A DNA stretch of 14,156 nt. Origin: Gordonia sp. UBA5067 (lineage in GTDB: Bacteria > Actinomycetota > Actinomycetes > Mycobacteriales > Mycobacteriaceae). The notes under the pieces were generated by a model, which made no database searches, was not told the DNA's origin, and worked only from the letters and a program-made list of their open reading frames with translations. The stretch spans positions 9,775-23,930 of the forward strand of contig NZ_DIAX01000080.1 in NCBI RefSeq assembly GCF_002414845.1. Reading direction: 5' to 3'. The stretch's first letter is position 1. Every line of letters begins with the position of its first letter. A program made the translations under genes and the position numbers. Of this stretch, positions 13,479 through 14,156 are shown piece by piece.

Positions 13479-14156
13479 TTGTTGCCTTCCTCGCCCTCGT
13501 CCACGACCTCGGCATCGACGACGTCGTCGTCCGCAGCGGTGCCCGCCGCGTCACCGGTGGCACCGGCCGACTCCGTCGAGCTGGCGGCGTAGATCGCCTG
13601 GCCCAGCTCCTGCGACACCGAGGACAGGTTCTCGATCGCCGCCTTGATGGTCGCGGTGTCGTTGCCCTCGAGAGCCTTCTTGGCCTCGTCGACCGCCCCT
13701 TCGACCTTCGACTTGACGTCGGCCGGGACCTTGTCGTCGTTCTCGGCGAGGAACTTCTGCGTCTGATTGACCAGCGACTCCGCCTGATTACGGGTCTCGG
13801 CCTCTTCGCGGCGCTTGCGATCCTCCTCGGCGTGCGCCTCGGCGTCCTTGACCATCCGGTCGATCTCCTCCTTGGAGAGTCCCGAACCATCCTGGATGCG
13901 GATGCTGTTCTCCTTGCCGGTGCCCTTGTCCTTCGCGGTGACGTGCACGATGCCGTTGGCGTCGATGTCGAAGGTCACCTCGATCTGCGGGACGCCCTGC
14001 GGAGCCGGGGCGATGCCGCCCAGTTCGAAGCTGCCGAGCAGCTTGTTGTGCGACGCGATCTCGCGCTCGCCCTGGTAGACCTGGATCTGCACCGAAGGCT
14101 GGTTGTCCTCGGCGGTGGTGTAGGTCTCGCTCCGCTTGGTCGGGATCGTGGTGTTG
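13475..14156 (-). CDS. dnaK: DnaK (Hsp70), C-terminal part (cut by window edge)
   Basis: About 226 codons of the substrate-binding half of the Hsp70 chaperone are present, entering the window at [19 protein letters not shown] and running through the beta-sandwich ([55 protein letters not shown]), the helical lid ([26 protein letters not shown]...) and an acidic tail ending [10 protein letters not shown]. The ATPase domain, the start and the operon promoter lie beyond the window. The stop overlaps the grpE GTG by 4 bp. DnaK is the central chaperone here and, by analogy with Streptomyces, also the co-repressor that lets HspR sense unfolded protein. The frame stays open to the window edge, so this is a partial gene, not a short ORF starting at the internal Met. 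Identification is certain. Confidence 0.98.
   Translation of the reverse strand, partial: NTTIPTKRSETYTTAEDNQPSVQIQVYQGEREIASHNKLLGSFELGGIAPAPQGVPQIEVTFDIDANGIVHVTAKDKGTGKENSIRIQDGSGLSKEEIDRMVKDAEAHAEEDRKRREEAETRNQAESLVNQTQKFLAENDDKVPADVKSKVEGAVDEAKKALEGNDTATIKAAIENLSSVSQELGQAIYAASSTESAGATGDAAGTAADDDVVDAEVVDEGEEGNK

Overview
The window is GC-rich actinobacterial DNA, most likely from the Corynebacteriales/Mycobacteriales (Gordonia, Mycobacterium or Rhodococcus grade). The evidence is a dnaK-grpE-dnaJ-hspR order with a MerR-type HspR, two HAIR-type HspR operators in front of clpB, a DUF3556 membrane protein, and a flavohemoglobin resembling the divergent mycobacterial type. I cannot fix the genus from sequence alone.

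Layout. (1) 1-629, minus: 5' part of clpB, cut at its first Walker A motif. (2) 630-835: divergent control region with two HAIR dyads, a SigH-like promoter and a hairpin in the clpB leader. (3) 836-1096, plus: small secreted two-cysteine protein. (4) 1098-2264, minus: PLP enzyme of the D-serine dehydratase/D-threonine aldolase family. (5) 2384-2677, plus: histidine-rich metal-binding protein made of two near-identical halves. (6) 2678-2801: dyad-rich leader. (7) 2802-8791, plus: four tightly packed genes for acyl-CoA synthetase, DUF3556 membrane protein, FAD oxidoreductase and PucR regulator. (8) 8871-10034, plus: flavohemoglobin-like protein with a changed distal heme pocket. (9) 10046-14156, minus: the chaperone operon read dnaK (3' part), grpE, dnaJ, hspR, then a membrane-anchored protein whose N-terminal domain looks like a degenerate Hsp70/actin-type ATPase fold.

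How it fits together. The two heat-shock units lie at the window ends. HspR, encoded at 11261-11647, is expected to bind the HAIR dyads at 675-747 and hold down clpB, with DnaK as likely co-repressor (known for Streptomyces and mycobacterial HspR). The middle is accessory metabolism. The four-gene cluster has gaps of 13, -4 and 2 bp and looks like one transcript that activates a fatty acid, handles it in a membrane protein of unknown chemistry and oxidises or desaturates it, with its own regulator last. That pathway is inference and is the best candidate here for an undescribed system. Other points of interest are the Hsp70-like membrane protein behind hspR, the flavohemoglobin that lost Tyr-B10 and Gln-E7 but kept the His-Tyr-Glu proximal triad, and a hairpin that puts the acyl-CoA synthetase Shine-Dalgarno in its loop. 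No tRNA, rRNA, CRISPR array, insertion sequence or phage gene was seen, and no gene-free stretch exceeds about 210 bp.
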